Positions 16,770 through 25,484 of a stretch of DNA of 54,659 bases are shown here, in pieces. The DNA lies in the IMG/VR virus record IMGVR_UViG_3300033997_000276, positions 1-54,659 of that record. One strand, written 5' to 3'. The translations under genes and the position numbers were made by a program. The stretch comes from a virus. Within the stretch, counting starts at the first letter, position 1; the number at the start of each line of letters is the position of its first letter. The notes below the pieces were generated by a model. It searched no databases, had not been told where the DNA came from, and worked only from the letters and a program-made list of their open reading frames with translations.

Positions 16770-17446
16770 TTACTTTTTAATTGCGCTGGCTTTGAGCATC
16801 AGTAACACATCGTCAACGGTGGCTTCTGGCTGCTCAGTTTCATCTAACTGGCTGAAAAGCATAAAATCTTCAAACTTGGCTTTGCCGCCGTGTATGGTGT
16901 TGATGTGATGCATTTGTGCTGCTGCAATGCGCTCTTGCCGCGCTTGGATGCTTAAGGGGCCGAACTTTGCTCGGTAGGCGATCCAGTCGATAACTTCTCG
17001 ATGCGTGAGGTTTTGCTGGGCTTCTTCGATAGTTCGTCCGCCGACTCCTGCGAGCACGAGCTCGTGCCAGAATTCTGAGTCGGCGGTAAGGTTTCCGGGT
17101 CTGGTTTTAGCCCAATGCCGTTAACCTCGTTAATGGCGCCAATTAACGCCATGCCTAATGAATCGCAAATGGGGCCATGAGCCTCATTGCCAAGAATGTC
17201 GTCAATCTCAAACAAGGGTTTACCCTGCTCATCGACAACACTTGAAACAATGCGAGACGTAAGCGAATCGACTCCATTGTTATAATTGTTGGCTTCGATA
17301 TTGGCGGTAGCGAATGACTTTTTACGGATGAATACAGTAGCTTTGCAGGTGTCACCTGCTGGGTTTATCCACGAAATTTCGCGGCGTTCTGGCTTTGCGG
17401 GAGAATAGGAACCCGACTGAATAAGGCTTGCAACACTTAATTCCAT
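16770..17446 (-). CDS. Tail assembly chaperones G and G-T (by -1 frameshift)
   Basis: The short G product (17446-16952, 164 residues) has the G-like body ISWINPAGDTCKATVFIRKKSF. The -1 frame opens into a T-like region: EFWHELVLAGVGGRTIEEAQQ, then VIDWIAYRAKFGPLS, ending at 16770. Without a shift the T part lacks a good start. The most likely slip is at CTAAAAC (around 17105-17110), giving a fusion of ~225 residues. The G frame after that point (ETLPPTQNSG...) is low-complexity. Chaperones G and GT load the tape measure and tail tube subunits. Confidence 0.8.
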
Positions 17447-17485
17447 GATTATTCCTTAGGATTAAGTTAATTAAGATAAAAAGCA

Positions 17486-17510
17486 AAAGCCCACGGCTTA
17501 GGTGGGCTTT
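17486..17510 (-). terminator. Terminator after the tail-tube gene
   Basis: A 9-bp perfect stem (17486-17494 / 17502-17510) is followed on the minus strand by TGCTTTTT. It lies between the tail-tube stop and the G chaperone and may help raise tail-tube transcript relative to downstream genes. Confidence 0.7.
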
Positions 17511-17529
17511 ACGGATGGTTAAACCAAAA

Positions 17530-18003
17530 TTAAGGCGTTGTTGATGCAGGGGTAAGTACAGGATCGCCAGAGACTTGAATGCCGATAGTACTTTTAACCA
17601 CATCGTTTTGCGCAAAGGCAAATGGGTAGGCCGTCATAAAGCCTTCAAAGGTGATCCATGTGCGACTAGTCGGTAAGACAAAAGCTTTACTGGTAACTGT
17701 TGGTGGAACATCTTTAGCATCTGACCAACCAAGCGCCCACTTAAGAGTGGTTCCAGCGGTTTTAAGCTGATGTAATCGCAAGTGTGCTTCGTGCTTTGGG
17801 TCTACGTTAATGCCAAATGTGGCCGCGCCAGGGGATTTTAAGCCAGCCATAAATTCACGGGCATCTGCTTCAAGCGGTGTGGTTTCAATGGAATCGACTG
17901 GGCTATCAATCCCGTCGATACTGGTGACGGCGATGATAGCTAAAACAGAATCATCTGCCGGATCTAGTGCATAGAGCTGGGTGCCCTGCGTTTTCATACT
18001 CAT
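17530..18003 (-). CDS. Major tail tube protein, lambda V / TTP-like
   Basis: A 157-residue protein of the phage tail tube family: IIAVTSIDGIDSPVDSIETT, then LEADAREFMAGLKSPG, ending in ITFEGFMTAYPF and QVSGDP. It polymerises around the tape measure. It is flanked by two hairpin terminators, common around highly expressed structural genes. Position upstream of G/T and the tape measure matches lambda-like order. Confidence 0.85.
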   Translation of the reverse strand: MSMKTQGTQLYALDPADDSVLAIIAVTSIDGIDSPVDSIETTPLEADAREFMAGLKSPGAATFGINVDPKHEAHLRLHQLKTAGTTLKWALGWSDAKDVPPTVTSKAFVLPTSRTWITFEGFMTAYPFAFAQNDVVKSTIGIQVSGDPVLTPASTTP

Positions 18004-18040
18004 GTTGTTGCTCCTAACAATAGCCTTGCGGCAGATACAA

Positions 18041-18068
18041 AAAAGCCCCTGAAGGTGCAGAGGCTTTT
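18041..18068 (-). terminator. Hairpin upstream of the tail-tube gene
   Basis: A ~10-bp stem with one mismatch, whose arms carry AAAAGCC/GGCTTTT, lies in the gap between the DUF3168-like stop and the tail-tube start. On the minus strand it ends in GGGGCTTTTTT, so it could terminate or stabilise RNA ends. Confidence 0.6.
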
Positions 18069-18097
18069 GGTTTTAAGTTGCGTTGTGGGTTTTACGG

Positions 18098-18466
18098 CTA
18101 ACGGGTGACTAGCCAATCAATATCAAAGCTGTGGCGGTAATTGCCGGTTTCTTTGTCTCGGTCATCACCGTTGTAATTGGTGGTATAGGCATCTAGCTCA
18201 ATGGCATAACGAATGGCATCACCCACCGCTGAGGCTGTGCTGCCGGAGTCGGCATATACATCTACCTGCAGGGTGAATGCATCGGTATCTGGTCTGCCGG
18301 CTAAATAGTTTTCAGGACTGCCGCCGATCACTTGCCAAACGGCATAGGGCTTTACTACGTCCTGCGGTGCTTGGCCGAAGGGGAATAGCCTTGTTGGGTT
18401 GGTGCCCAGTAGCGCGGTGACCTCTGGGCTATTGCTGCAAACCACAAAAATAGGCGCGATGCTCAT
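18098..18466 (-). CDS. Tail completion protein, DUF3168-like
   Basis: A 122-residue protein with the DUF3168 pattern: PEVTALLGTNPTRLFPFGQAPQ, PYAVWQVIGGSPEN, FTLQVDVYADS, then DAIRYAIE. Members cap or complete the tail (lambda U / HK97 gp11 position). It overlaps the upstream HK97 gp10-like gene by 4 bp. Confidence 0.8.
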   Translation of the reverse strand: MSIAPIFVVCSNSPEVTALLGTNPTRLFPFGQAPQDVVKPYAVWQVIGGSPENYLAGRPDTDAFTLQVDVYADSGSTASAVGDAIRYAIELDAYTTNYNGDDRDKETGNYRHSFDIDWLVTR

Positions 18467-18924
18467 GAAAGTGCCTTATCGAGTTCTTTTTCAAGCTCAG
18501 TAATCACTTTGTCGATCACTGGGTTAATGTTGTTGGCTAGCGCTGGGCGCATAAAAGGTTTTGCTTGTGTACGCTCGGTGCCGAGTTCAACCAAGTGCCA
18601 GTGTGGAGTGCTGCCTTTTGAGCCTTCATCTTCGTTTGGTGTTGGGATACGACCTCTTGGTGTCGTTACGCCAATTCGATACATAATGAGGCCGTCGCGT
18701 AAAAATTTGCGGCTACCAAACTGCAAAATAATGTTATCGCGGATCCGCCGCGCTGTTTTTGGATCGTCAATTTTTAGGGCGTTTTCTTGGGCAGCTTTTT
18801 TGACTAATTCGGCGGCTTGGCTGAGTGCGTGACGGGTGCCGTCATCCAGTATTGTTCTGGTCACTTTTGCCATTTTTTTTCGGACTTCTTTTAAGCCGAT
18901 TAGCTCAAATTTGATTGCTGCCAT
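18463..18924 (-). CDS. HK97 gp10-like neck/tail component
   Basis: A 153-residue protein with the family features FELIGLKEVRKKMAK, an Ala-rich helix (DDGTRHALSQAAELVKKAAQ), then TPHWHLVELGTERTQAKPFM, the most conserved HK97_gp10 segment. It is a minor neck or tail-completion protein. Genes 19824 to 18098 are arranged as in HK97-like phages. Confidence 0.88.
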   Translation of the reverse strand: MAAIKFELIGLKEVRKKMAKVTRTILDDGTRHALSQAAELVKKAAQENALKIDDPKTARRIRDNIILQFGSRKFLRDGLIMYRIGVTTPRGRIPTPNEDEGSKGSTPHWHLVELGTERTQAKPFMRPALANNINPVIDKVITELEKELDKALS

Positions 18925-18926
18925 GG

Positions 18927-19163
18927 TTAACCTACTTTGCTTTGGCTGTTTAAGTACTCAACTGTGACGCGGCCGTAATGCGTTTTGCAGATCACTTTCT
19001 TTTTATGTTTATGGACTTTAAGTGGCTGAGGACAAAACACCACCTTGCCCTTTTTGGTATCGGCATAAATACAGTGGTCTACTTTTTTACCGTTTAAAAA
19101 CACCTCGATGGGTTTACCTATTTCACTGGTATTTTCAATGGTGAAAATGTGAGGTGTATTCAT
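18927..19163 (-). CDS. Small conserved-position head/tail gene, unknown function
   Basis: A 78-residue protein starting at ATG 19163, three bases after the adaptor stop. A longer ORF from 19280 would overlap the adaptor and is less likely. It is basic, with FTIENTSEIGKPIEVFLNG and a Lys/His-rich core (KVHKHKKKVICKTHYGRV). It resembles small beta proteins found at this position in related phages. Role unknown. Confidence 0.65.
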   Translation of the reverse strand: MNTPHIFTIENTSEIGKPIEVFLNGKKVDHCIYADTKKGKVVFCPQPLKVHKHKKKVICKTHYGRVTVEYLNSQSKVG

Positions 19164-19165
19164 GG

Positions 19166-19528
19166 TTAAATGCCCTGATTCACGCCATCTTTGCAGCGTA
19201 AGCGCCACTCTTGACGGCCTGTTAAGTCTGTTTCTATCGAGTGAATATCGTAAGTTCTGCCGTCCCATAAAATTCGGCATTGGTAAAACAAGCTGAGATC
19301 AATTGGAAACCATCTAAGGTTGATTCTGGCGCTGGTTTCAGCTTGTTTTGCATCTGCTGCATAAAATTCACGCCCAGCCCCTGTTAATACCTCGGCGGCA
19401 ACCTTATCAAGCGGCTTAGTACCTAAGGTGAGGGTTTGCCACGATATTGAAACTGCACCTGTGAGCGGGTCTTGCTGCTTTACTGGCTGTTGCAGGTGGA
19501 TTCGATGGCGTAAACGATAGGCGAGCAT
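19166..19528 (-). CDS. Head-tail adaptor (stopper)-like protein
   Basis: A 120-residue protein of the Phage_H_T_join type (SPP1 gp16-like): YRLRHRIHLQQPVKQQDPLTG, GREFYAADAKQAETSARIN, FPIDLSLFYQCRILWDGRTYDI. It seals the packaged head and offers the tail docking surface. Its start overlaps the connector stop (19528) by one base. Confidence 0.85.
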   Translation of the reverse strand: MLAYRLRHRIHLQQPVKQQDPLTGAVSISWQTLTLGTKPLDKVAAEVLTGAGREFYAADAKQAETSARINLRWFPIDLSLFYQCRILWDGRTYDIHSIETDLTGRQEWRLRCKDGVNQGI

Positions 19529-19824
19529 TAAATCCCCCAGCCAATACGATAAGGTGTTAACTTGATTTCAGCGGCATTGCGCAGTTTAAGCGCGTCATCA
19601 GGTGACGCTTGATAACTCGATTGCAGCAATATCATTACGCCAGTGATGACGCTTGCAGGTAGTTTGCCCGTTGATTCATCAATCAAAGCGTTTAGGGATT
19701 CCATTCCCAAATATTGGCTTGCTTCGTCCTCTGCCCCATCAAGCAGCAGCTGCAAACTTGCATCATCTTCATCGTGAAACACATTTAGATTTTGCTTTGC
19801 TTGTTCTAGGGTGATGATACTCAC
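19528..19824 (-). CDS. Head-tail connector, HK97 gp6-like
   Basis: A 98-residue protein with the gp6/Phage_connect_1 pattern: ITLEQAKQNLNVFHDEDD, LLLDGAEDEASQYLG, then LLQSSYQASPDDA and LTPYRIG. It forms the ring below the portal. Confidence 0.85.
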   Translation of the reverse strand: MSIITLEQAKQNLNVFHDEDDASLQLLLDGAEDEASQYLGMESLNALIDESTGKLPASVITGVMILLQSSYQASPDDALKLRNAAEIKLTPYRIGWGI

Positions 19825-19845
19825 AGAGGACTCCTGTACTACTGA

Positions 19846-20136
19846 TTACGCTTTGACTTTTTTGGCTGCGGCTGTAGCAGCCTTAGCATCTACTTCTTCT
19901 TTTTCCTTTGCTTCAGCTTCAGCAGCCTTAGCATCTACTTCTTCTTTTTCCTTTGCTTCAGCTTCAGCAGCATTAACGTCTGCTTCAGTTGCTTCTTCTG
20001 GTGCGCGAGCAACTAAGCCATTGTGTTTTAGCTCGTTAAAGTGATGTTCATCTACTTCAAACGGTTTTGATGAAGTGGTTTTTACTTCGGTGTCCAAGTA
20101 AAAAGATTTGAGTGCAATGGCGAGTATTTTAGCCAT
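19846..20136 (-). CDS. Small head-region protein with acidic repeats (DUF7210-like)
   Basis: A 96-residue protein. The N-terminus (ALKSFYLDTEVKTTSSKPFEVD, then ELKHNGLVARA) matches a short phage protein found next to capsid genes. The C-terminal half is Ala/Glu/Lys-rich and contains two copies of a 15-residue EAKEKEEVDAK-type unit. Function unknown; perhaps a capsid accessory protein. Confidence 0.7.
   Translation of the reverse strand: MAKILAIALKSFYLDTEVKTTSSKPFEVDEHHFNELKHNGLVARAPEEATEADVNAAEAEAKEKEEVDAKAAEAEAKEKEEVDAKAATAAAKKVKA
19881..19970 (-). repeat. 45-bp tandem repeat, two copies
   Basis: Period 45 bp (equivalent points 19881 and 19926), almost identical, encoding the 15-residue acidic helix of the DUF7210-like protein. 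Likely to vary in copy number by slippage. Confidence 0.8.
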
Positions 20137-20166
20137 GGTAATTCTCCAAGAGTTATGCCACTAAAG

Positions 20167-20191
20167 CTAAAGGCCGAATTTCGGCCTTTAG
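20167..20191 (-). terminator. Terminator after the major capsid gene
   Basis: An 11-bp perfect stem with a 3-nt loop lies 25 bp downstream of the capsid stop. It lacks a long T run on the minus strand, so it may be a weak terminator or an RNA-processing/stability element. Confidence 0.65.
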
Positions 20192-20201
20192 TGCTTTAGT
20201 T

Positions 20202-20215
20202 ATCAGTTAACTGAT
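20202..20215. repeat. 14-bp palindrome ATCAGTTAACTGAT, copy 1
   Basis: A perfect palindrome at the end of the capsid gene. Identical copies are at 36581 and 46102. Confidence 0.7.
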
Positions 20216-21406
20216 TTAAGCAAAGGTAAAGTTGCCAGTGACAAAAGCTTCTGGACGGTATACAGCGAGCGCTAAACGCTCTTCTGCACGGATACTGACC
20301 ATGTTGTTTTCAAAGTCTTTGTCGTTCTCGGTAGAGATTAAAACTTCGATATCCATGCGGTCATAAATCTGTGCGCCCATTTGGAAGGCACCGACTAAAA
20401 ACTCGTTTTGCACGATTGATTGGGTTTCAACTACTGGGCGGTTCCACAGTGTTGGGCTAGTCTGCCCTTGCGGCTTGCCGATCAAGTAGTTTTTGTTGCT
20501 GTCCTTCAGCGTTTCAATCACCGCCCAATCAATTGGATTTAGAACGATACCATCAGCGGCATATTCGGCTAATGCCGCTTGCAGTAACGCTAAGCGAATG
20601 CGGTCAATATGCTGCTCGGTATCAACCGTTGCGCCAGTTGGTTTAACGTAAGCACTTGCCTGAGGAATAATACCGTGCAAATTGGCGCCAGTGTTGTTGC
20701 CGTATAACAGCTGGGTTTCTTCTTTAAGCATTAAGCCGTAACGTGCACGGGCATTGATAAAGCTTTGCAGTTGTTTTGCGTCATCCAAAATCTGGCGGCT
20801 GGCTTTAAACAAATGCGCAATAGTACGCACACCTGCACTGACTAGGCCAAATGTGATTTCAGAGTAAGGCTTAGCTGCACCTTCAGCTACAGGTGCTGCA
20901 TTATTGGTAAAGCCTGTCTCTTTAACGTATTCAATGCTGTTGCTCTCGGTTTCACCTGGAGCAATTAGGTCACGAATGGTTAAACGGCGCTCTGGACCTG
21001 CAACAATTCCAGCCATACGATCTGGACGAACTAAACCAGCACCTGAACCAGTGGCAGAGGTGATTGCCGAACGCGGCATAGCGACGCGACGGCTGCCACG
21101 GAATGAGCTGTTAACGCCTTCCATTTCCTTGTCGTTAACCACACGCTCACCGATTGACTGTTCGCGCTCTTGTTGGTTGCTTTGGGCGCCTTTTAGCAGC
21201 TTTTGCTCTGCTTCTTGCAAGCGAGCTTGCATAGCGCCTTGTTCTAACAACAGCTTATCGACCTTATCACGGGTTTCGGCATGCATTTCACCAGAAGCCT
21301 TGATCTGCTTGTTGGTTTCTTCTGCAGCGGCTTTAATTTGATCACCAATCTTGGTTAGATTGGCACCTAATTCTTCTACTTGCTTTTCAAAATTTGGGTT
21401 TGGCAT
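20216..21406 (-). CDS. Major capsid protein, HK97 family
   Basis: A 396-residue protein. The N-terminal ~110 residues form a charged coiled coil (EKQVEELGANLTKIGDQIK...), the delta/scaffold domain expected to be cut by the adjacent protease. The mature HK97 fold follows: TIRDLIAPGETESNSIEYV, PYSEITFGLVSAGVRTIAH, FINARARYGLMLKEETQLLYG, then GIVLNPIDWAVIETLKDSN and VSIRAEERLALAVYRPEAFV. It is the main shell component. Confidence 0.95.
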   Translation of the reverse strand: MPNPNFEKQVEELGANLTKIGDQIKAAAEETNKQIKASGEMHAETRDKVDKLLLEQGAMQARLQEAEQKLLKGAQSNQQEREQSIGERVVNDKEMEGVNSSFRGSRRVAMPRSAITSATGSGAGLVRPDRMAGIVAGPERRLTIRDLIAPGETESNSIEYVKETGFTNNAAPVAEGAAKPYSEITFGLVSAGVRTIAHLFKASRQILDDAKQLQSFINARARYGLMLKEETQLLYGNNTGANLHGIIPQASAYVKPTGATVDTEQHIDRIRLALLQAALAEYAADGIVLNPIDWAVIETLKDSNKNYLIGKPQGQTSPTLWNRPVVETQSIVQNEFLVGAFQMGAQIYDRMDIEVLISTENDKDFENNMVSIRAEERLALAVYRPEAFVTGNFTFA

Positions 21407-21418
21407 AGTCGCCTCCAG

Positions 21419-22273
21419 TTATTTAGACAAAATGTTTTTTGATGCGTTGATTAGCGCGGTTAGATCGGGGGCGATAGCGTTTTGCGTATCGGACACATCA
21501 GCATTTAGCGTGATGCCGCCAGCAGCGCTCGGCGTACTGGACTTTAAATCTTGAAGTAGTTGACGGCGTTCACTGCGCGGTACGCCAGCCTTTGCCATGG
21601 CCGCATCCACTTTACGCAGTGAGTTAGCGTTAGTGTTTTCGGTGGCTTCACCAATTTCATCGGCTGATAAAGTGTCAGCAGCAAAGCCAAGCTCTACGGC
21701 TTTTTTGCCACGGATAAAGGTTTCTTCATCCATCATGGTGGCAATGGATTTTTCGCTCTGTCCACTGCCTTCAACATACAAATCGACCATGGCAGAATCG
21801 AATTCTTCCATATCGTCGGCGATGTTACGTAGGGCGTGGCGATTACCGATGGCAAATACCCAGCAGTTGTGGATCATCAGAAAGGCAGAGCTAGCAACAA
21901 ATCGCGCATCATCCTCGCCAGCCATATAAATGACTGAGGCAGCAGAGGCTGCAAGGCCAAGTACTTTAGTGGTGACTTTGCCTTTGTGTTCGCGCAGACG
22001 GTTATAGATAGCGATACCTTCGAACATATCTCCGCCTGGGGAATTGATATAAACGGTGACGTCTTTTTCATTACCTATGCTGCGTAAAGCTGCATCGATA
22101 CGCTTTAGCGTGACGCCTTCGCCGTACCAATCTTCTCCAATGATGCCGTAAACAGTAATGGTTGATTCGGTGTTTTCTACCGCGGCTTTAATCGCTGGGT
22201 TCCACAGCTCTTGCGCGCGCGGAGAAATATCGCAGCGCACTCCGCTCTGCGAGAAGCTTTTTGGAAATGGCAT
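21419..22273 (-). CDS. Head maturation protease, ClpP-like (S14)
   Basis: A 284-residue protein. The ClpP fold carries VYINSPGGDMFEGIAIYNRL, catalytic Ser in GLAASAASVIYM and catalytic His in FLMIHNCW, then EETFIRGKKAVELGFAD-type sequence. A variable C-terminal ~70 residues follow. It cleaves the capsid delta domain during prohead maturation. It lies between portal and capsid. Confidence 0.93.
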   Translation of the reverse strand: MPFPKSFSQSGVRCDISPRAQELWNPAIKAAVENTESTITVYGIIGEDWYGEGVTLKRIDAALRSIGNEKDVTVYINSPGGDMFEGIAIYNRLREHKGKVTTKVLGLAASAASVIYMAGEDDARFVASSAFLMIHNCWVFAIGNRHALRNIADDMEEFDSAMVDLYVEGSGQSEKSIATMMDEETFIRGKKAVELGFAADTLSADEIGEATENTNANSLRKVDAAMAKAGVPRSERRQLLQDLKSSTPSAAGGITLNADVSDTQNAIAPDLTALINASKNILSK

Positions 22274-22282
22274 GGTTTACCC

Positions 22283-23581
22283 CTAGTTATCTTGATTGAG
22301 CCAGTTGTTTAGTACGGCTTGGACTTTTGCAGATTCTGATTGAGCACCCAGCTGATCAATGGGGGCTAAGTTGGTTTGAACGGTTAAGACATCGGCATTA
22401 CCACCGCGGCGCGGTAAGTTCTCTTTAACCCGGCAATCATCACGGGTGTAGATGCCGTTTTGAGTCATTTTGCTGTAGAACTCTGCGCGTGAAGCACTAT
22501 CGCCCCGTAGTAACGCCTCAAGGTTATATTGTGCGTACTGAGTTTGTCGCTGGGCTGGCGTAAGCAGATTAATAGAGATTGATTGCTCGATGCGGCGGAT
22601 CCAAGACGATAAAGTTAATGTGACAAAGCCGATCATCTTTTGCTCAAGCCCAGTCCCCCAATTGCTGTCTTTACCGCCAAAGCCGATGAGTGACGGATCC
22701 ACCAAAAACCAGCGGCAAATCTCTTCTACGCTGTAGTTTCGTGACTCGAGTAACTGGGCATCAATTGGGTTGATACCGATTAACTCAGGGGTGATGCCTT
22801 GCTCAAGTACGGGTGATTTTCCAGCATTCATTGCGCCAGTAATCGTTTTTACATATTCGCGAAATTCTTCACGCTGAGGTTTTGTCATTACGCGATCAAC
22901 TTTGAAAGCGACTGTTTTTGTCATGCCGTTTTTAAAGGTACTTGCGCTCACATCCTCGGCCGACATAGCACCACCAAACACATTGGCACCGTAAGATATG
23001 GTAGATAAACCAATCAACCCATCCAACGAGAATGCAGGAATGTGCATCATGTTTTGCTTTTTGATTTGACGGCGCGATCCGTTTCTTGGCGTGTACCAGT
23101 AGATCAAGCTACCGCTATCATCCAAGTCGATATCCATGCGGTGCGGCATAAGAAAATCGAGGGCGATAATCTCGCCGCCAGAGCGGTGGATCTCAATAAA
23201 CGCATTTCCTTTAAGTAGCAATGATGCGAGTACTGCCTCCCAAAACTGCATGGCAGTCATATCTGCATTGGGCTTAATGCTTAATACAGTAGAAAGACTG
23301 TTTTGAACTTGGATCCGGCCACCATCACTTTGGCGCTCGTACAAGCCTAGCGGCAGCATTGCAACAGTTTCTGAAATGCGGCGTACACAGGCCCATACTG
23401 CAGCAAGCTGCATAGCAGTATTCACATTGACTGTTTTTCCGCTTTTAGACGTTGCCATCAATTGCGACCAAAAATCACCGTCTGTTAGCCTTAAGGTTTT
23501 ACCCATAAAGCTGTCGAGTGACGCAAACGGCTGACTTGCTGCTTTAGCAATAACCAAAGCAAGTGAGTTTTTTTGTTTCAC
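22283..23581 (-). CDS. Portal protein, HK97 gp3-like
   Basis: A 432-residue protein of the Phage_portal family: TAMQLAAVWACVRRISETVAM, then YWYTPRNGSRRQI, NVFGGAMSAEDVSASTFKNG, and RWFLVDPSLIGFGGKDSNWG. The start is GTG 23581, overlapping the stop of the small membrane gene upstream (GTGA). It forms the dodecameric DNA channel. Confidence 0.93.
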   Translation of the reverse strand: MKQKNSLALVIAKAASQPFASLDSFMGKTLRLTDGDFWSQLMATSKSGKTVNVNTAMQLAAVWACVRRISETVAMLPLGLYERQSDGGRIQVQNSLSTVLSIKPNADMTAMQFWEAVLASLLLKGNAFIEIHRSGGEIIALDFLMPHRMDIDLDDSGSLIYWYTPRNGSRRQIKKQNMMHIPAFSLDGLIGLSTISYGANVFGGAMSAEDVSASTFKNGMTKTVAFKVDRVMTKPQREEFREYVKTITGAMNAGKSPVLEQGITPELIGINPIDAQLLESRNYSVEEICRWFLVDPSLIGFGGKDSNWGTGLEQKMIGFVTLTLSSWIRRIEQSISINLLTPAQRQTQYAQYNLEALLRGDSASRAEFYSKMTQNGIYTRDDCRVKENLPRRGGNADVLTVQTNLAPIDQLGAQSESAKVQAVLNNWLNQDN

Positions 23582-23739
23582 GCTGTCATTCCTTTACGTA
23601 AAAATGAAGCGCCTGCAAACGATAGGATCGAACCAGATAACAGCGACCAACCAAGTCCAAACAGGATATAAACACCAGCGACAGCCATTAACGAACCTGT
23701 TAGTGCCAGGAAGATGAATAGAGCAAGTGGTGTATTCAT
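23578..23739 (-). CDS. Small two-helix membrane protein between terminase and portal
   Basis: A 53-residue ORF with ATG 23739 overlapping the terminase stop by one base and a TGA overlapping the portal GTG, so it is tightly coupled. It has two hydrophobic stretches (ALFIFLALTGSLMAVAGVYI, then WSLLSGSILSFAGASFL) and a basic end. Role unknown. Confidence 0.7.
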   Translation of the reverse strand: MNTPLALFIFLALTGSLMAVAGVYILFGLGWSLLSGSILSFAGASFLRKGMTA

Positions 23740-25484
23740 TAGTAAATTGGGTCCTTAATTGCTGCTAGCCAATCTTCGGTATCATCGACGCCATCAGACT
23801 CTAATGCCGTTCCCACCGCCATAGCGGCGGCGACTACGCCGTCGATACGACCTGTGGATTTTTTCTTGGTAAAAATTCGGTTGTCTTTGGCGTCGGCCTC
23901 AAGCACGGCGCTTGCGGCGTTCCACCTTAGGCATGGGTTAGTTTTGATTCTGATCTCTTTACTGGTGATCAGCTTTTCAAATAGCTCAATTGAGCGCGGC
24001 ATCCAGAGGTTTGACTCTGACGCTTTGTAGTAACCTTGCCCGTGCTTAACCAGCGGGATAAATACGTTTGCCTCGGCGAGTTCTGGCTCGAGGTAGTGGA
24101 TCCGGTATTGGTCGAAGCCGATACTTTTTATCTCAAACAGTGCGGATATCTCGGCAATTCGTTCTGCCACAAAGCTGTAGTCAACTGCATGCCCGGGTGG
24201 CGCATGGATAAAACCTTGCCTGAGCCATGCTGAGTACGGCACGTTATCGGTGCGCTCGCGATCCAGTAACGTGTCTTTTGGCGTCCAAAAATCGACTAAC
24301 AACGTTTTGACTCGCGGGAAGTACAGCGCCAAAGCGGTTAAGTCGCGGGTACCGGATAAGTCGAGCCCACCGTAGCATTCTTCGCCGTAGAGCTCGCTGA
24401 TATCAAAATCATCTTCGCAATCCATCCACGTGTCGGCGGATAGCCAAGGTGAGGCACTATCTACCCACTGGCAGAAGTTTAAGCGGCGTACAATGCTCTC
24501 TTTGGCTGGCATGCCCTTGGCTTGGGTGACCTGTTCACGCAGGTATTTATGCGTGAAGGTGTGCCCAAGGGATGGGTTAGCTTTTTGCCAGCAACTTTCG
24601 TCATTAATCGGGTCGTCACCTTCATCGAGCGAACAGATAAAGGCGAAGAAGGAATCATCTTCTTTGGTACCCGCGCAAATGGCTTTGCCGTATTCGTGGT
24701 ACGAGTAACAAACGCTGGTGCGGTCGTGGCCTGAGTTGGTGATCATGAAGATCAACGCTTGCTTGCGGCCTTTGGTACCCGCACGCATCATCTCGACGAC
24801 GTTGTTGTTTTTGTGTTCGTGTACTTCGTCAATCAGCGCCATGTGTGGACGCGGCCCTGATTGGCCGTTGTCGGAGCTGATTGGTCTAAAAAATGAGTTT
24901 TTAGCGAGATAGGCAAGGTTCCAAACGCTTTGCCCGGTACCCGATTTTTTTAATCTTGAGCTTAACTGCGGCGATTGGTTAACCATGGAAACCGCGTCGC
25001 GGAATAAGATCATCGCCTGATCTTTTTTCGTAGCAGCTGCGAAAATCTCCGCGCTGGCCTCACCATCTGCTACTAAACCATAAAGTCCGATACCTGCGGC
25101 TAACGGGGATTTGCCAGATCCTTTGCCACTTTCGACATAGCACATGCGGAAACGGCGGGTACCGTCTGCATCCTTCCAGCCAAATAGCGAGCCGACAATA
25201 AATGCTTGCCAATCGAGCAGATTGAATGGCTTGCCTTCGTGATCACCACCACTTAAGCGCAATACTTTTGGGAAAAAGCTGATTGCGCGGTTGGCGGCGG
25301 CTAAATCCCAAGTAAGACCACGTTCTTGGCCTGTTTCTAAGTCTTTTAAATGCCGCTTACAGGCGTTGCGGATATCGGGGCCTGCGAGGAATTCCCCTGA
25401 TGCGACTTGTTTTGCCCAACGAGTGACGCGATCTTCTATATCAGCCGAAGAACTCGTCGATGTCGTCTTTTTTCTTGTCGCCAT
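23739..25484 (-). CDS. terL: Terminase large subunit
   Basis: A 581-residue protein of the Terminase_1 type. The ATPase domain has FRMCYVESGKGSGKSPLAAG (Walker A-like) and MALIDEVHEH (Walker B) with a coupling motif MITNSGHDRTS. The nuclease domain begins near CYGGLDLSGTRDLTAL, with acidic residues in FDQYRIH and KDNRIFTKKKSTGRIDGVVA. It pumps and cuts phage DNA. It overlaps terS by 44 bp, as in HK97-like phages. Confidence 0.95.
   Translation of the reverse strand: MATRKKTTSTSSSADIEDRVTRWAKQVASGEFLAGPDIRNACKRHLKDLETGQERGLTWDLAAANRAISFFPKVLRLSGGDHEGKPFNLLDWQAFIVGSLFGWKDADGTRRFRMCYVESGKGSGKSPLAAGIGLYGLVADGEASAEIFAAATKKDQAMILFRDAVSMVNQSPQLSSRLKKSGTGQSVWNLAYLAKNSFFRPISSDNGQSGPRPHMALIDEVHEHKNNNVVEMMRAGTKGRKQALIFMITNSGHDRTSVCYSYHEYGKAICAGTKEDDSFFAFICSLDEGDDPINDESCWQKANPSLGHTFTHKYLREQVTQAKGMPAKESIVRRLNFCQWVDSASPWLSADTWMDCEDDFDISELYGEECYGGLDLSGTRDLTALALYFPRVKTLLVDFWTPKDTLLDRERTDNVPYSAWLRQGFIHAPPGHAVDYSFVAERIAEISALFEIKSIGFDQYRIHYLEPELAEANVFIPLVKHGQGYYKASESNLWMPRSIELFEKLITSKEIRIKTNPCLRWNAASAVLEADAKDNRIFTKKKSTGRIDGVVAAAMAVGTALESDGVDDTEDWLAAIKDPIY

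Noticed and set aside
16952-17446. G chaperone as a complete standalone gene without T
   Set aside because: The T-like region in the -1 frame with VLAGVGGRT has no good start of its own, so a frameshift fusion is better.
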